Part shown: positions 7,532 through 15,612 of the stretch, piece by piece
Numbering within the stretch: position 1 is the first letter of the stretch
Layout of the letters: the number at the start of each line of letters is the position of its first letter
DNA from: Mesorhizobium sp.
Lineage (GTDB): Bacteria > Pseudomonadota > Alphaproteobacteria > Rhizobiales > Rhizobiaceae
Assembly (NCBI GenBank): GCA_004017535.1
Contig: SAJS01000021.1
Span: forward strand, 49,063-113,062
DNA length: 64,000 nt
Direction of reading: 5' to 3'
Position numbers and translations under genes: made by a program
Notes under the pieces: generated by a model
The model's input: the letters and a program-made list of their open reading frames with translations, nothing else
What the model was told of the DNA's origin: nothing
The model's database searches: none

Positions 7532-8695
7532 TCAGGAAGTGACAGCGTTTTGAGTTTCGGAAGTCTTGTTTTGCGGAGCCACACAGAGACCCGCGTGACA
7601 GGCAGGCTCACCCGTGTAGTTGGCCAGGGCTTGGAGCAACGAGGTGAGGTAGCGCTGTTTGGTTTGGTCCGGCACTGGCTCCGAATGGTCCAGCGATTTG
7701 ATTGCCACCTCGATCAACTCGATCGCCCGGTCCTTGTTGCCGCTCTCGTAATAATACTGAGCGACCGGAAAGTAACACCCGAATTTAAAGGGTCCATCGC
7801 CTTGCGGAGGATTAAGTTCCAGGATCTGTTCGGAGAGCTCCTTGCCCATCGCAAAGCGATCATCATGCGGAAGATGGGAGTTGTCGATCGTGGGATGGAA
7901 GAGTTGGTTCAGCGCCATCACCACCCAAGACATCGCTTCGAACTTTTTGTTGATCGCGTCCTCGACCAATTCGCGCATAAGCGGCAAGCCGGTTTTGATG
8001 TCGCGCAGCTTGTGAAGCAGAATATCCGCATGAACCCGCCGAAAATCAAAAGAGTCTGGCATCACGGCGAGGCCTTCTTCGATGGCCAATAGTGCCGCTG
8101 CCCAATCCTCGTCCTGCATCGCCGGCCCAAGTTTGGCGTATATCGGCTGACTCAGCGACGATTCGCGCACACGCGAGATTCGCTTTGCATCGACGGCTTT
8201 CGCTTCATAGCTGCTGCGCCAGCTGCCGTTAAGGACTTTCGGCAAAACGTCATCGAGAGGTGCCGGGTGGCCGATATAAGCGATGTGGCCGTCGCGGTCG
8301 ACCACGAACGAGGTGGGAATCCCGAACGAAGAGCTGGGTTCCAGCCAGAGCTTTTTCATTTCGCCAGTGCAATCGAACGCTGTCCGATAATTCAGATTCG
8401 GGAACTTCTCGGTCAGCCAGGCATCCACGTTGGTCCGCGCTTCGTCCGCGGTTGCAGCCTTTTCGCAAGCTGCGACTCCGATAATCTCAAATCCGCTGTC
8501 TTTATATTTCTCCTGCAGTTCGATCAAATGGGGCATGGCGTGGACACATGGTCGGCACCAAGTCGCCCAAAATTCAACGAGGTAGACCTTGCCGGGCCGA
8601 AGGCTCGTGAGGGGCTCGCCACGCAGCCAGTTCTCCACTTTCAGCGCAGGAGCCGGGGACCCCATACGCAGTTCCATCTTGGTGTCCAAAGTCAT
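7532..8695 (-). CDS. TlpA-like thioredoxin domain plus TPR-like domain protein, copy B
   Basis: A 387-residue paralogue of the protein at 2756-3931, with the same layout: thioredoxin-like fold in the first 160 residues, helical TPR-like repeats after it. The active site reads WATWCRPCVHAMPHL, so the CGPC of copy A has become CRPC; the two cysteines remain but the intervening glycine is replaced by arginine, which should alter redox potential or partners. The cis-proline loop (GIPTSFVVDRDGHIAY) is kept. The start at 8695 is chosen by homology and lies about 110 bases below a sigma-54 promoter. Divergence is spread along the whole protein, unlike the nearly identical fdxB genes, pointing to relaxed or different selection. 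Confidence 0.78.
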   Translation of the reverse strand: MTLDTKMELRMGSPAPALKVENWLRGEPLTSLRPGKVYLVEFWATWCRPCVHAMPHLIELQEKYKDSGFEIIGVAACEKAATADEARTNVDAWLTEKFPNLNYRTAFDCTGEMKKLWLEPSSSFGIPTSFVVDRDGHIAYIGHPAPLDDVLPKVLNGSWRSSYEAKAVDAKRISRVRESSLSQPIYAKLGPAMQDEDWAAALLAIEEGLAVMPDSFDFRRVHADILLHKLRDIKTGLPLMRELVEDAINKKFEAMSWVVMALNQLFHPTIDNSHLPHDDRFAMGKELSEQILELNPPQGDGPFKFGCYFPVAQYYYESGNKDRAIELIEVAIKSLDHSEPVPDQTKQRYLTSLLQALANYTGEPACHAGLCVAPQNKTSETQNAVTS

Positions 8696-8819
8696 TCCAC
8701 ACCTTTCGTCTCTTTTGTCGCGGAATATTTTCCAGTCAAAATCGGACACGGTCTCGAGGGCATTGCTCCCTCTCGCTTGCTTCAGCGAAGCTCTCACCGT
8801 GTTGCCGCACATCAAGCAC

Positions 8820-8836
8820 GGCAAAGGGCATGCCAA
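8820..8836 (-). promoter_or_regulatory. Sigma-54 -24/-12 promoter of operon B
   Basis: The minus strand reads TTGGCATGCCCTTTGCC, a good RpoN match at the same place as the operon A promoter. No TGT-N10-ACA site was found within about 300 bases upstream, unlike operon A. Confidence 0.7.
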
Positions 8837-9340
8837 CCCTTCTTAGCTTCGGCAAGCGCCGGTACCGCCTTGAATAAGCGAGCCCTAACATGGCCAGCTG
8901 ACGTTAACCTGAATGTCGGCTTTCGACGGCTCACCTTAGCGGCTGCCGTTTAGGAAGGTGAGAGTTTGGCTGGCCCGCTGGCGATAAGACCGGCTTCGGC
9001 GTCCTGGAGTAGTCGCACTTCGGCGATGGGGTCGAAAGTGCGGGAGAGGCTCGGTACCCTTGCAGCCACCGCCGCATGTGGCCCGGCGTCATAATTCGCG
9101 TCGCGGTTGCCAACGGCGGCGTTGGGCTCGATCCACGTGGCGTTGAGCCCGACAGCACGTAAAGCTGCATCGTGATTGAATGCCCTTTGCTGTTTCACGC
9201 CAAGCAGGAGTCGCGCGACGCTACCTTGCTCAAGCGCGAGCAGAGCGATCTGACGCCGTAGGAATATTGCTCGTCCCGCTTTTGCCGCCAGAGGCGGAAA
9301 TCTTTCCTGAATGCCACCGCCGATCATTAATATCGACGAA
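8837..9340. other. Intergenic stretch with decayed homology to 4200-4410
   Basis: It holds the copy B counterpart (8990-9170) of the unrecognised block upstream of operon A. One minus-strand frame is open for about 125 residues (8950-9327) but resembles no family I know. No gene is called. Confidence 0.4.
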
Positions 9341-10639
9341 TCATATCCCGCTGCCCATTTGTTCGACTCCGAGGTCGGGCCAGCACTCCGTCAAGGGACG
9401 GTTGATGAACCCTAGATGCTCGGGATTGGCGCATGGCGCGCGCCGCAGAAGGCTGTCAAGGATGCGGCGCGCTCGCCAGGCCAGCAGCCCAAAGTTCGGA
9501 TCAGCCAGCCCGCGCTGTCCAAGGCAGGCGTTCTGAACGAAAAGGCGTCGGTCTCGCGGTCCGTCCCAGTACACCGAAAAATCCTCGCCGATGGCGAGCT
9601 CATTGCCGATCTGTTCGAGGCGATCTGCGATCGGTTCTAGGAAACCCGGCAGCGGTTTCTCGTACCCGGTGGCCAGGATGACGATATCGGCGGTTACTTC
9701 TCCGATGTTGTCCAAGCCGCGTTGCAGCGTGAGCCTGTGCCCTGCTCCGGCATTGATGCAGCGCGACACGTTGCAACTTGGCCGCAATGTGATCTCGCAT
9801 TGGTGTGGCTCGAGAAAGGCGTGGTGGTAGAGCGCCTGATAGACCGCGCGCAACTTGCTTTCTGAAATGCCCTCGGAGGCAAGCGCGAAACGCCGCAGGA
9901 ACAGCTGTCGATGCACCTCGCTCATCGCAGCAAAACGATCCGAGAAGCATGGCGTGAACAGCCCGTTTGTGAACGCGTGGTCGTCGAAAGGCATCTCGCG
10001 CGTCAAGACCCATGTGATCGCCGCGGGCCGCCGTTCTTTCGGCCGGCCGACAAGGTGCAGTAGCAGCTCGGCTCCCGACTGTCCGCCGCCAACAACGCAG
10101 ACATGCTTTTTTTGCACCTCAGGATTGATGTGGGCCAACTCAGATGAGTGGAACAGGTTGGGTCCAGTCCAGCCATGAAACTGAGGCGGAATTTGCGCCT
10201 GCTTGCCTATGTCGATGACGAGGTTTCTTGCATCAAGGACCGCGTTGTCCGTCCGCACGCGAAACTCGCCGTCAAAGCGGATTTCGCGAACGGCCTCGCC
10301 GCCACGGACAAGCGGATTCTTCTGGAACGCCCAGTTGAGATATTGGGCGAACTCGGCTCTAAGCACCCCGTGAAATTGCGCATTGAGGAAATTGTAAAGA
10401 CGCCCGTTCTCGTGGAGGTAGTTTACGAATGTGTAGGCTGATCGCGGATTGACCAGAGTAACCAGATCCTGGAAGTGGCCGACCTGGAGCTCCGCGCAAT
10501 CGAAAGCGCTGCCTGGATGTCCTCGGAAATCGACCTCCCGGTCCAGGAACAGTGCCCCTTGCGCAATCTCTTCCTGTATCTGACACGCAAGGCTCAAATT
10601 AGATGGTCCAGCACCCACACCAATACAAAAGAGGTCCAC
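9341..10639 (-). CDS. L-lysine/L-ornithine N-monooxygenase family protein
   Basis: A 432-residue flavin monooxygenase of the SidA/IucD/PvdA family, which N-hydroxylates the side-chain amine of ornithine or lysine during hydroxamate siderophore synthesis. Motifs: FAD-binding GVGAGPSNLSLACQ at the N-terminus, NADPH-binding VVGGGQSGAELLLHL near residue 190, and the ATGY motif (ILATGYEKPLPGFL) near residue 330. The likely start is the GTG at 10639, preceded by AGGAGTAAGGA. Length is close to the family norm. No siderophore synthetase or transporter is visible nearby, so the product pathway is unknown. It sits alone between duplicated nif-accessory DNA and a stretch without genes. Confidence 0.85.
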   Translation of the reverse strand: MDLFCIGVGAGPSNLSLACQIQEEIAQGALFLDREVDFRGHPGSAFDCAELQVGHFQDLVTLVNPRSAYTFVNYLHENGRLYNFLNAQFHGVLRAEFAQYLNWAFQKNPLVRGGEAVREIRFDGEFRVRTDNAVLDARNLVIDIGKQAQIPPQFHGWTGPNLFHSSELAHINPEVQKKHVCVVGGGQSGAELLLHLVGRPKERRPAAITWVLTREMPFDDHAFTNGLFTPCFSDRFAAMSEVHRQLFLRRFALASEGISESKLRAVYQALYHHAFLEPHQCEITLRPSCNVSRCINAGAGHRLTLQRGLDNIGEVTADIVILATGYEKPLPGFLEPIADRLEQIGNELAIGEDFSVYWDGPRDRRLFVQNACLGQRGLADPNFGLLAWRARRILDSLLRRAPCANPEHLGFINRPLTECWPDLGVEQMGSGI

Positions 10640-11481
10640 TTATCCTTACTCCTCTAGGAGTGTTTTCCAACTCAGCGGCATGTTGACGTCGATCGCCGGG
10701 CATTGAGCAATGCGAACCTCACAAGCATGCTTGAGCCGCGGTCCCGACTGAGAGGACAGCAAAAGCGTGTGCCGCCTTCCAGGTCTTGGGCTCAATGTCG
10801 GCGGCATCGACAGCGGCGCGGCGTGATCCGAACCCAAGAGCAGAAGGAAAGTGTGTGATGCTGTCGCGCGGCTCTTCCGGATCTTACGGCGGCTTCTAGC
10901 GCCGGCCTCCACCCCAGGAGTGGCTGTTTCCCTGCCACGACGGAAGCGGCTCTTTCTTTCGAGGGGCGTAACCATGGATAACGGCTCTTAATGCTTTCGG
11001 AGACTCCCATGCATGCGGCGTGCCGGATAAAGACCTGTCAAACCAACGAGTTCGCGCAGTTCCAGCTCGTCTGGAATCCGACATTGTCGCACGCCCGACG
11101 ATCGGGCAGGGGAAGCTCCGCGGCAGCGGCCCTTGCACACCGCAGGCTGACAGGGACAGCCGCCGATTTGACGCGCGTCCGGGTACTGATAAGGGGCCTT
11201 CCAACAGGGTTCGCGCACGAGGCGGGGTCTCCTGGTACACCCGCCCTGTGGCTTGGCTGCGGTCTGCTGCAGCCGTTCGTCTTTACTGCCCGTTGCGGAC
11301 GATCTCGCACGAGTTGGTTCACGAGAGCGTCGTGAAGCAGTCGAGGCGTCCGGTTTGGCTCTGACAAGCGTCGCAAGATGTTCGCGGATCCAGCCATGTC
11401 TCCGCAATCCGACCGGTAACCGACGACGACTTCGGACTGGTTGGCGGTCCTACGACCTGATCGGTGTTCCTACGGAGCTGA
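10640..11481. other. 842-base gap, nothing recognised
   Basis: Open frames of 70-140 codons occur on both strands but their translations are rich in Arg, Pro and Ser and resemble no known family, as expected for frames in GC-rich non-coding DNA. A TGT-N10-ACG sequence near 11085 is one base away from a NifA site, but no -24/-12 element accompanies it. Confidence 0.4.
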
Positions 11482-12354
11482 TCAGCGAGCCAAAAACAGC
11501 GGCAATGTGGTCTTCCCAAAGCTCCAGCTCGGCGGACCGCCGAAAATCCGCTCACGCAGCCCACGGCTGCCATAAGCACCCATGACCATCATGTCAGCAC
11601 AGATGTCGTTCGCGTGCTGGGTCAGCACTGTGCCCGCCGATTTGCCGGCGCTCTTAAGCAGGTCAACGGAGACCCGAGCACCGTGCCGAGTAAGATAGGC
11701 AGCGATGTCAGCTCCAGACTGCGCGCCTTTCCCGTTGTTTTGCGCCTTTGGATCGACCATAGCGACACAGACTTCCTTGGCAGCGGATAGGATACTAAGA
11801 GCTTCCCGAACCGCACGCGAGGCCTCTACACGCGAATCCCAGCCGACCAGCACGCGTCGAGGCGACAGCGTCGCCTTAACGCCCTTCGGCACGATGAGCA
11901 CCGGCTTTCCGCTATCGAACAAGCAGCCGTTGACAACAGGAGGTCCGAGAGTCTCATCGTTGAGGAGGTCTCCTCCAACGATCGTCAGGTCAGCGCAGAG
12001 CGCCCGCTGTCGTGCCACTTCACCGAGGCTAGCCGGATCGCAATAGTCGGTGTCAACGTCACAGGAAAGCGACATAGCTTTCAGCCTTTTGAGGATATCC
12101 GCGGACCGTCTTTCCATTCTGGTCACGTCCTGTGAAAATTTCTCGATTTGCTGAAATCGATAGTTCGGTACTGCAATTGCCTGTGCACGTCCTGTATTCC
12201 ATTCGGGGGGCGGAGACGACATCAAGAGCAATGGAGGCGGTATAATGAGTACCGATAGGTGCGCGCCGACCTCGGCACACAGTCCGGCAGCTGTTGTGAG
12301 GTCCTCATCAGAATGATCAGCACCCGTCACACTGAATATGCTTTTAAATTCCAT
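11482..12354 (-). CDS. Universal stress protein, tandem UspA domains
   Basis: A 290-residue protein with two UspA folds. The first (about 1-150) is degenerate; the second (about 160-290) starts RRVLVGWDSRVEASRAVREAL and contains VMGAYGSRGLRERIFGG, part of the ATP-binding G-2X-G-9X-G(S/T) pattern. The C-terminal strand reads TTLPLFLAR as in relatives, but the preceding PPSWSFGK replaces the usual TR(S/T)-type ATP-contact segment, so nucleotide binding may be altered. An AGGAG site precedes the ATG. The gene follows the response regulator at 12450 after a 95-base gap containing a hairpin. Being downstream of the nif operon on the same strand, it may be expressed under microaerobic or nodule conditions. 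Confidence 0.85.
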   Translation of the reverse strand: MEFKSIFSVTGADHSDEDLTTAAGLCAEVGAHLSVLIIPPPLLLMSSPPPEWNTGRAQAIAVPNYRFQQIEKFSQDVTRMERRSADILKRLKAMSLSCDVDTDYCDPASLGEVARQRALCADLTIVGGDLLNDETLGPPVVNGCLFDSGKPVLIVPKGVKATLSPRRVLVGWDSRVEASRAVREALSILSAAKEVCVAMVDPKAQNNGKGAQSGADIAAYLTRHGARVSVDLLKSAGKSAGTVLTQHANDICADMMVMGAYGSRGLRERIFGGPPSWSFGKTTLPLFLAR

Positions 12355-12402
12355 TTGCCTGCTTCTCCTGGTCTTCGTTAGGAGCGCCTCAAAGCGGCAA
12401 CA

Positions 12403-12428
12403 CCGCTCTCAGGAGGAAGAGAGAGCGG
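12403..12428 (-). terminator. Hairpin between response regulator and usp
   Basis: CCGCTCTC and GAGAGCGG form a perfect 8-bp inverted repeat with a 10-base loop in the gap between the two minus-strand genes. No run of T follows, so it may be a weak terminator, an mRNA processing site or a stabilising hairpin. Confidence 0.4.
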
Positions 12429-12449
12429 CACCACGTTCGATCACCGATT

Positions 12450-13154
12450 TCAGTCGTCCGGCTTCTCGAGCGAGTAGCCGGCCGACCTGACGGTGCGAAT
12501 GACGCTGCCGGGCAAGGCCGTTTTCAGCGCCCTCCTGATTCGGCTGATATGGACATCGACGGTGCGTGCACCGACATGAATGTTGGGCAGCCAGGCCGCC
12601 CCGATAAGCTCGTCCCGGCTGAAGACCTTGCCGGGGGCCTCAATCATAAGCCGCAGCACGTTGAAATCGATCCGTCCGAGATGGATGTCGTGGCCATTAC
12701 CGCGAACCCGATGGGCATCGAGCTTCATCTCCAGGCCTCCACAACAAATCCAACTGTCGTTTTCAACCCCGTTCGGACCACGCTTGGTCAGCCCGAGCCT
12801 CGCCCGCAGGCAGTCGAGCAGCTTGGCCGGAGCCACCGGCCGCACAAAGCTCTCAACGCCTGCCTTCAAGAGATCGAGGTGCTGGTGCTCGGCGCCAGGC
12901 GCGATCAGGGCGATGATAGGCAGGTCGGTGGTGCGCGGTTCCCGCTTGAGGTGGGCGCAAATTGCGGACCCGTTTATGCTGGCTGGGTCGCAATCCAGCA
13001 CTACGGCCTGAAGCTCCCGTTGTTCGGCCAAGGCCAGCGCAGCCTTCGCGCCGTCTGCCGTCTCACTGCTGAAACCGTCAACCTCCAGTATGTGGCTGTA
13101 GAGCAGATAGAACTCGGCATCTTGCGAGCAGATCAGGACCAGCGGCTTCTTCAT
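12450..13154 (-). CDS. OmpR/PhoB-type response regulator with atypical receiver
   Basis: A 234-residue two-domain protein. Residues 1-120 form a CheY-like receiver with the phospho-acceptor aspartate region AVVLDCDPASINGSAI. The acidic pair after the first strand is replaced (LICSQDAEFYLLY), and the conserved Thr and Lys of strands 4 and 5 are missing (IIALIAPGAEH, SFVRPVAPAKL), so it may not be switched by ordinary phosphorylation. Residues 135-234 form a winged helix (GRIDFNVLRLMIEAPGKVFSRDELI ... TVDVHISRIRRAL) ending in RTVRSAGYSLE. The start at 13154 (MKKPLVLICS) is preferred over a longer frame reaching into the DUF269 gene. No sensor kinase is adjacent. Its position after nifX-DUF269 suggests a role in symbiosis. 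Confidence 0.82.
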   Translation of the reverse strand: MKKPLVLICSQDAEFYLLYSHILEVDGFSSETADGAKAALALAEQRELQAVVLDCDPASINGSAICAHLKREPRTTDLPIIALIAPGAEHQHLDLLKAGVESFVRPVAPAKLLDCLRARLGLTKRGPNGVENDSWICCGGLEMKLDAHRVRGNGHDIHLGRIDFNVLRLMIEAPGKVFSRDELIGAAWLPNIHVGARTVDVHISRIRRALKTALPGSVIRTVRSAGYSLEKPDD

Positions 13155-13261
13155 CGGCGATACCCCAACAACCTGGTCGGCCTCGAGCCCCTGGATCGAG
13201 GGGACTGGCCAACATAGTTTCTCGGGTCCGTCATGATGGCCTTTCTCGAAAATCGCGCCCA

Positions 13262-13741
13262 TCATGCCAGCGCCACGTGGGGAAAGGTTTCGATGACTGA
13301 AATCGCATCGTCGACCAGCTTCGTACCGGCCGTGGCGAGCTTCAGGAGCGTCTCGAAGCCAAACCGGTGGACATCGCGCAGCGTTTTGGACAAAACGACC
13401 AGCCGTCCGGTCGTGAAAAGCACCCGACCAAAACCCTCATGGCTCACCTGGATAATCGGCGATGCCATAAGGCCGCAGCGCTCCTCGATCGCAAGCCCGA
13501 TGGCGGCGTAGTACTTGTCGAGCCTCCACAGCACGTCGGGATCGGGATCTCCGATGATTGGGATCCCTCGGCGCTGTTCCTTGGTAATGATGAAGTCGCC
13601 CAGCAGCTCAGCGTCCGCTTTGCGTTCCCACGAGCCGTAGGAATCCTGAGAACGGATCAGCCGCACGAGGCATTTGACGAACGGGGTGCAAAGAGCCGCC
13701 TCGTCTTCGGCGACAGCTGGGGGGATTGCGGGGTCAGGCAT
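13262..13741 (-). CDS. NifX-associated protein (DUF269), nif operon copy
   Basis: A 159-residue DUF269 protein, the last gene of the nifHDKENX operon, 16 bases after nifX. Conserved blocks: TPFVKCLVRLIRSQDSYG, GDPDPDVLWRLDKYYAAI, AIEERCGL and DVHRFGFETLLKLATAGTKL. The start at 13741 is preceded by AGGAGGACGCC. It is longer than copies A and B (1996-2433 and 6768-7211) and carries an insert near GRVLFTTGRLVVLSKTL. In many nif clusters the CCE_0567 and fdxB genes would follow; here they are absent and occur only in the duplicated blocks near the start of the window, so an ancestral cluster has been split. Confidence 0.93.
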   Translation of the reverse strand: MPDPAIPPAVAEDEAALCTPFVKCLVRLIRSQDSYGSWERKADAELLGDFIITKEQRRGIPIIGDPDPDVLWRLDKYYAAIGLAIEERCGLMASPIIQVSHEGFGRVLFTTGRLVVLSKTLRDVHRFGFETLLKLATAGTKLVDDAISVIETFPHVALA

Positions 13742-13757
13742 TGGCGTCCTCCTCTTT

Positions 13758-14255
13758 TCAGTCCTCGTCCTCGAAGGACGGTTTCTTTTCGGCAATGCCC
13801 GCTCGCGCCAGCACCTTGCGCAGCCAAGGCGGAGGACACGTCCTGAGCATCATCTGCGTGCGCAAGAGCACCTGTGGGATCGATTGGGGCTCCGCCACTT
13901 TGATCGGGTGGATTTTTGCCGCGACAAGCTTGGCTGCCGAAGGGCCGCCAATTGCCAGACAAAACAGGATCTGACAGCCCTTGAGCGCATCCACCTTTGG
14001 CGTGATGCGATCATCGCGCTCGGCCCGATGCTCCCCGCTTTCATCGGACACGTCATCGAAGGCCACGGCTTCTACGAGATTCCATTCCTCGCGCGTCACG
14101 TCGTAGACAGCAAAGCGCCTGGCCGACCCGAAATGGGCATTGAGGTCCTGCATGTCCTGAGTGGCGATCGCAACGCGCAATGCGCCCTTACGTCGTTCAG
14201 GCATCGGGGCGAAAACCTCATTACTGACCAGCGAGAGGCGGCGAACAGCGTTCAT
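13758..14255 (-). CDS. nifX: Nitrogenase cofactor carrier NifX
   Basis: A 165-residue NifX, which binds FeMo-cofactor precursors between NifB and NifEN. The dinitrogenase iron-molybdenum cofactor binding fold is recognised by RVAIATQDMQDLNAHFGSAR with the conserved histidine, then FDDVSDESGEH and CQILFCLAIGGPSAAKLVAA. The proline-rich tail RTCPPPWLRKVLARAG and acidic end KPSFEDED are typical of rhizobial NifX. Its ATG overlaps the nifN stop by four bases, indicating translational coupling. Fragments of its 3' end recur upstream of the DUF269 copies at 2434 and near 7212. Confidence 0.95.
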   Translation of the reverse strand: MNAVRRLSLVSNEVFAPMPERRKGALRVAIATQDMQDLNAHFGSARRFAVYDVTREEWNLVEAVAFDDVSDESGEHRAERDDRITPKVDALKGCQILFCLAIGGPSAAKLVAAKIHPIKVAEPQSIPQVLLRTQMMLRTCPPPWLRKVLARAGIAEKKPSFEDED

Positions 14256-15604
14256 CGTGATATTTCTCGATTACGGAGTGGATCAAGCGCCTCAGGAGTG
14301 GGCGCGTGTTGGTTGGCCTGGAAGATGTTGGCGACCTCGAAGATCATGTCGCGGGTGCCCTGATAGAGAATTGCGAGCTTGTGCTGGCTGCCTAGTCGAT
14401 CGAAGACCGGGAACCCGATGCGCATGAGCGGAATTCCGAGCCGCTCCGATGCTTGGCGCCCGTGCGAATGCGTGACAAGCAGGTCAGCACCGACGGCAAG
14501 ACTTTCCAGATCGCCGAGATCGCCGATCTGAACCGAAACCGCCGGGACTTTCTTGAGAATTTTAGACCTGTCGGTCGTTGTGACGGCCGCGGCTATCTCG
14601 GAGCCGAGACCAGCAAAGAAGGTTGCAAGTTGGAACAGCTGGTCTGGTTCGGCAGCGATGGCAATTTTCTTGCCGCCGAAATGGAAATGTCCGTCGAGCA
14701 TCGCGTCCTGCAATTGCGCCCGGCGCCGGCGCACGCGGGCCGGTACCGCCGCGCCCGAAATCGAAGACAGCAGCGACACGAAGCGGTCCGCGTCCTGCAG
14801 CCCAGTCAGTGACTGGAACAACACGTAAGGCACGCCGGTCAACCCGAGCAGCGCTTTCGCCGGGCGGCGCATGTGCTCACCGATGGCGATGCATCGCATG
14901 GCCGTGCCCAACTCGCGAATGTCTTCGACGCTGGTGCCGCCGTATGTGGTCGCTACCCAGCGGTCAGGAACCGTACCGTCGAGCGAGCCTGAAATGTCGG
15001 GCAGAATAACCGGCTTGAGCCCAAAGCTTTCAACCATGTCCCGCATATGCTCGATGTCGGCGACAGAGAGGTTGCATCCGGGCAGGATTGCGATCTTCTT
15101 CGGGTGCCGCGCCCGTTCGCCCGAGCGCGTAATCCCTTCGATCATTGCGGTGACTGCCTTGGCCCAGCCCTCTTCGATCGCGCCGTCAAAATCCGGCGTG
15201 TTGGCCAGCACGATCTCCGTACCCGCAAGCTGTTGCGTGTGCTTCAGCTTGATGTTGGCAATATCACCCGCGCAATCTTCGCCACGTGTGTCCACCAGCG
15301 CGGTCGTGCACACCCCGATCAGCGTTGGCTTCGTGCGGTTCTTGAGGTTGAGGATCGCCTCTTCCAGATGGTCGGCTGCGCCGAGGATGGTCGCCACCTC
15401 ATCCATCGCCGTAGTCTGCAAGGGAATCGCTTCTTTGAAGTGCCGCACGAAGAGAACGAGCGCAAAGCTTGTGCATCCTTGGCTGCCGTGGAACAGCGGC
15501 ATCGCACCGTCGACGCCAAGAAAGGCAAAGGCGGCACCCAGCGGCTGCGACGACTTCAGCGGGTTGACTGCCGCCGATTTGCTCTGGGGAAGAATGCGGG
15601 CCAT
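14252..15604 (-). CDS. nifN: Nitrogenase cofactor scaffold subunit NifN
   Basis: A 450-residue NifN, the beta-like subunit of the NifEN scaffold on which FeMo-cofactor is completed. Recognised by NPLKSSQPLGAAFAFLGVDG, PLFHGSQGCTSFALVLFVRHFKE and the shared fold with NifK. The start at 15604 is taken because GAGGCGACCG lies just upstream; an earlier ATG at 15619 would overlap nifE and has no binding site. It follows nifE by eight bases and is coupled to nifX by a four-base overlap. Confidence 0.96.
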   Translation of the reverse strand: MARILPQSKSAAVNPLKSSQPLGAAFAFLGVDGAMPLFHGSQGCTSFALVLFVRHFKEAIPLQTTAMDEVATILGAADHLEEAILNLKNRTKPTLIGVCTTALVDTRGEDCAGDIANIKLKHTQQLAGTEIVLANTPDFDGAIEEGWAKAVTAMIEGITRSGERARHPKKIAILPGCNLSVADIEHMRDMVESFGLKPVILPDISGSLDGTVPDRWVATTYGGTSVEDIRELGTAMRCIAIGEHMRRPAKALLGLTGVPYVLFQSLTGLQDADRFVSLLSSISGAAVPARVRRRRAQLQDAMLDGHFHFGGKKIAIAAEPDQLFQLATFFAGLGSEIAAAVTTTDRSKILKKVPAVSVQIGDLGDLESLAVGADLLVTHSHGRQASERLGIPLMRIGFPVFDRLGSQHKLAILYQGTRDMIFEVANIFQANQHAPTPEALDPLRNREISR

Positions 15605-15612
15605 CGGTCGCC

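Larger units (their letters stand above)
6030..8836. repeat. Duplicated nif-accessory block, copy B
   Basis: Second copy of the block at 1255-4070, in the same orientation. It shows more decay: a stop in the CCE_0567-like gene, no ATG for the DUF269 gene, a changed thioredoxin active site and no detectable NifA site. Confidence 0.85.

Noticed and set aside
10988-11407. 139-codon minus-strand frame upstream of the stress protein region
   Set aside because: Low-complexity Arg/Ala/Ser translation, overlapping equally long frames on the other strand; no support.
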